DNA of 64,000 bases from Ruminococcaceae bacterium UBA6353 (GTDB taxonomy: Bacteria > Bacillota > Clostridia > Oscillospirales > Acutalibacteraceae), in NCBI GenBank assembly GCA_002437905.1, contig DJRT01000023.1, positions 191,000-254,999 on the forward strand, given 5' to 3'. Positions within the stretch are counted from its first letter, which is position 1, and each line of letters opens with the position of its first letter. Under the pieces are notes generated by a model. The model saw only the letters and a list, made by a program, of their open reading frames with translations, was not told the origin of the DNA and searched no databases. Both the position numbers and the translations under genes were made by a program. Positions 63,270 to 64,000 of this stretch are shown here, in pieces.

Positions 63270-63564
63270 CGTTTTCTCCTTTCGTCTGCAAAAAAGGTGT
63301 TTTTCAACCAATCAATCTGCTGTTCCTGTGCGGCTGCGGCCGGAAGACCGGCGGCAGTATAACGATATGCCGGTTCCCCGGCTTTGGTGCACACTTTTTC
63401 CGTCCTGTCGGCTGCCCCGGCAGCCGGAAACCCCGCGCCACGCCGCCCCTTTTCGGCGCGCTCCTCAGGTCACACCCCCATGTTCCGTTCTTTCACGATG
63501 CGCACATGCGCATATCCTGCGCGTACGGGCTGGTTCAGGCAAGGTCTGAGCGATACTCAGCCCT
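63270..63564 (-). other. long 5' untranslated leader of the peptide-surface protein operon
   Basis: About 300 nt between the consensus promoter and the 35-residue gene. I see GC-rich segments able to pair (GCCGGAAGACCGGCGGC, CTGCCCCGGCAGCCGG) but no convincing coding frame or known riboswitch. Confidence 0.5.
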
Positions 63565-63584
63565 TTAACTAACCGTTCAGTTAA
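63565..63584. promoter_or_regulatory. TetR-type operator over the start of the peptide-surface operon
   Basis: Palindrome TTAACTAACCGTTCAGTTAA (imperfect in the middle, 6-bp perfect arms) directly abutting the -10 box. Similar in position and style to the operator at the tetR promoter. Confidence 0.65.
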
Positions 63585-63612
63585 TTATACCATGCGTTCC
63601 ATGCACTGTCAA
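63584..63612 (-). promoter_or_regulatory. consensus sigma-A promoter of the peptide-surface operon
   Basis: Minus-strand TTGACA (63607-63612), 17 nt, TATAAT (63584-63589): both hexamers are perfect. Confidence 0.88.
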
Positions 63613-63696
63613 GAAATCTCCTTGGCTTTTTTCAGCCGCCGGCGAAGATTTTTCACCCCCGCCAGGCAGCCGGAATCCGCCCCTGCCCTCAGCCAA

Positions 63697-63799
63697 AAAA
63701 CAGCGGCGTTTCTGCTCACCCACCGGTGGATCAAAACAGAAAAGACACCACAAAAGTGGTGTCTTTTCTGTTTGGCCCGCCCGGAGGGATTCTGAACCC
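63697..63799. repeat. 103-bp direct repeat, copy 1 (tRNA-Arg 3' fragment plus terminator)
   Basis: Identical to 63879-63981 (offset 182 bp). On the minus strand it holds the last part of a tRNA (from the T stem to an encoded CCA ending at 63773) and an 18-bp-arm hairpin AAACAGAAAAGACACCAC. Beyond the repeat, copy 1 has unrelated sequence, so it is a fragment of a tRNA and not a gene. Confidence 0.85.
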
Positions 63800-63878
63800 T
63801 GCTTTCCGTGAGGGGAGTCTTATCGGCCGCCGGAAGCGGATAATTTCGCGGAAAGCCTATGTTTTGCGCCTGCGGCGC

Positions 63879-63981
63879 AAAACAGCGGCGTTTCTGCTCA
63901 CCCACCGGTGGATCAAAACAGAAAAGACACCACAAAAGTGGTGTCTTTTCTGTTTGGCCCGCCCGGAGGGATTCTGAACCC
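63879..63981. repeat. 103-bp direct repeat, copy 2 (attached to the intact tRNA)
   Basis: Second copy, continuous with the rest of the tRNA toward the right edge. The hairpin at about 63916-63955 is the tRNA's terminator. The two copies are separated by 79 bp with no gene. Confidence 0.85.
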
Positions 63982-64000
63982 CCGGCCTTTGGAATCGGAA
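63955..64000 (-). tRNA. tRNA-Arg(CCG), 3' part, cut by the window edge
   Basis: Read on the minus strand: anticodon loop TTCCGAT (anticodon CCG, U33 and A37 in place), stem TCCAA, variable loop AGGCC, T stem GGGGG/CCCTC, acceptor strand CGGGCGG, then G and an encoded CCA. This matches clostridial tRNA-Arg layout. The T loop is TTCAGAAT, 8 nt instead of the usual 7 (TTCGAAT). The 5' half lies outside the window. Confidence 0.6.

Noticed and set aside
63592..64000. Short proteins encoded across the tRNA and hairpin duplication
   Set aside because: They are readings of tRNA and terminator sequence in both strands, a common false annotation.

Overview
The window reads as chromosome of a GC-rich, spore-forming, low-oxygen Firmicute of the Clostridia. 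The evidence is a sporulation gene (yunB), a T-box leader on alaS, HdrABC/Flx electron-transfer genes, SPQTG-type sorting signals and giant BspA/InlB-style surface proteins. The combination fits a gut Oscillospiraceae of the Faecalibacterium/Gemmiger/Subdoligranulum type; that lineage call is inference. There is no rRNA operon, CRISPR array, phage or transposase gene. One tRNA is cut by the right edge.

Layout. 0-5 kb: a minus-strand operon alaS-HIT-exonuclease-yunB behind a T-box leader with a consensus promoter. 5-9.7 kb: serine hydrolase, PHP phosphoesterase, rlmH, a YycJ-like metallo-hydrolase and murA. 9.9-12 kb: an FtsX/MacB-type permease and HlyD-type adaptor with no ATPase. 12.15-12.43 kb: a 274-bp element with 23-bp perfect terminal inverted repeats. 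12.5-18.2 kb: a membrane-tethered putative zinc peptidase, brnQ, and a small gene-mnmA-fruK operon.

18.4-30 kb is the metabolic centre of the window. It is one minus-strand operon: malate dehydrogenase (annotatable as lactate dehydrogenase but with the malate-type Arg), class II fumarase, HdrB, HdrC, HdrA, FlxD/MvhD, FlxC, FlxB, FlxA, an FrdB-like iron-sulfur protein, an FrdA-like flavoprotein and a small membrane protein. Together they would encode oxaloacetate-malate-fumarate-succinate with a soluble fumarate reductase tied to an NADH-linked, HdrA-type flavin-bifurcating complex. This is my main candidate for an undescribed system.

30-34 kb: SGNH hydrolase, D,D-carboxypeptidase, a small membrane protein, a lipoprotein and a hexapeptide acetyltransferase. 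34-41.7 kb: FakB-FakA-PlsY followed by a 1430-residue 2-hydroxyacyl-CoA-dehydratase activase fusion.

41.8-63.3 kb is a surface-protein island with less GC-rich, differently composed sequence. It holds a TetR regulator with a 1696-residue DUF6273/InlB protein, a ~3410-residue YDG-repeat protein preceded by a lone receiver-like protein, a divergent LytTR response regulator/GHKL kinase pair, and an 815-residue leucine-rich-repeat protein preceded by a 35-residue peptide gene. Both the tetR operon and the leucine-rich-repeat operon carry TetR-style palindromes just downstream of their -10 boxes. The right end has a 103-bp direct duplication of a tRNA-Arg 3' end and its terminator.
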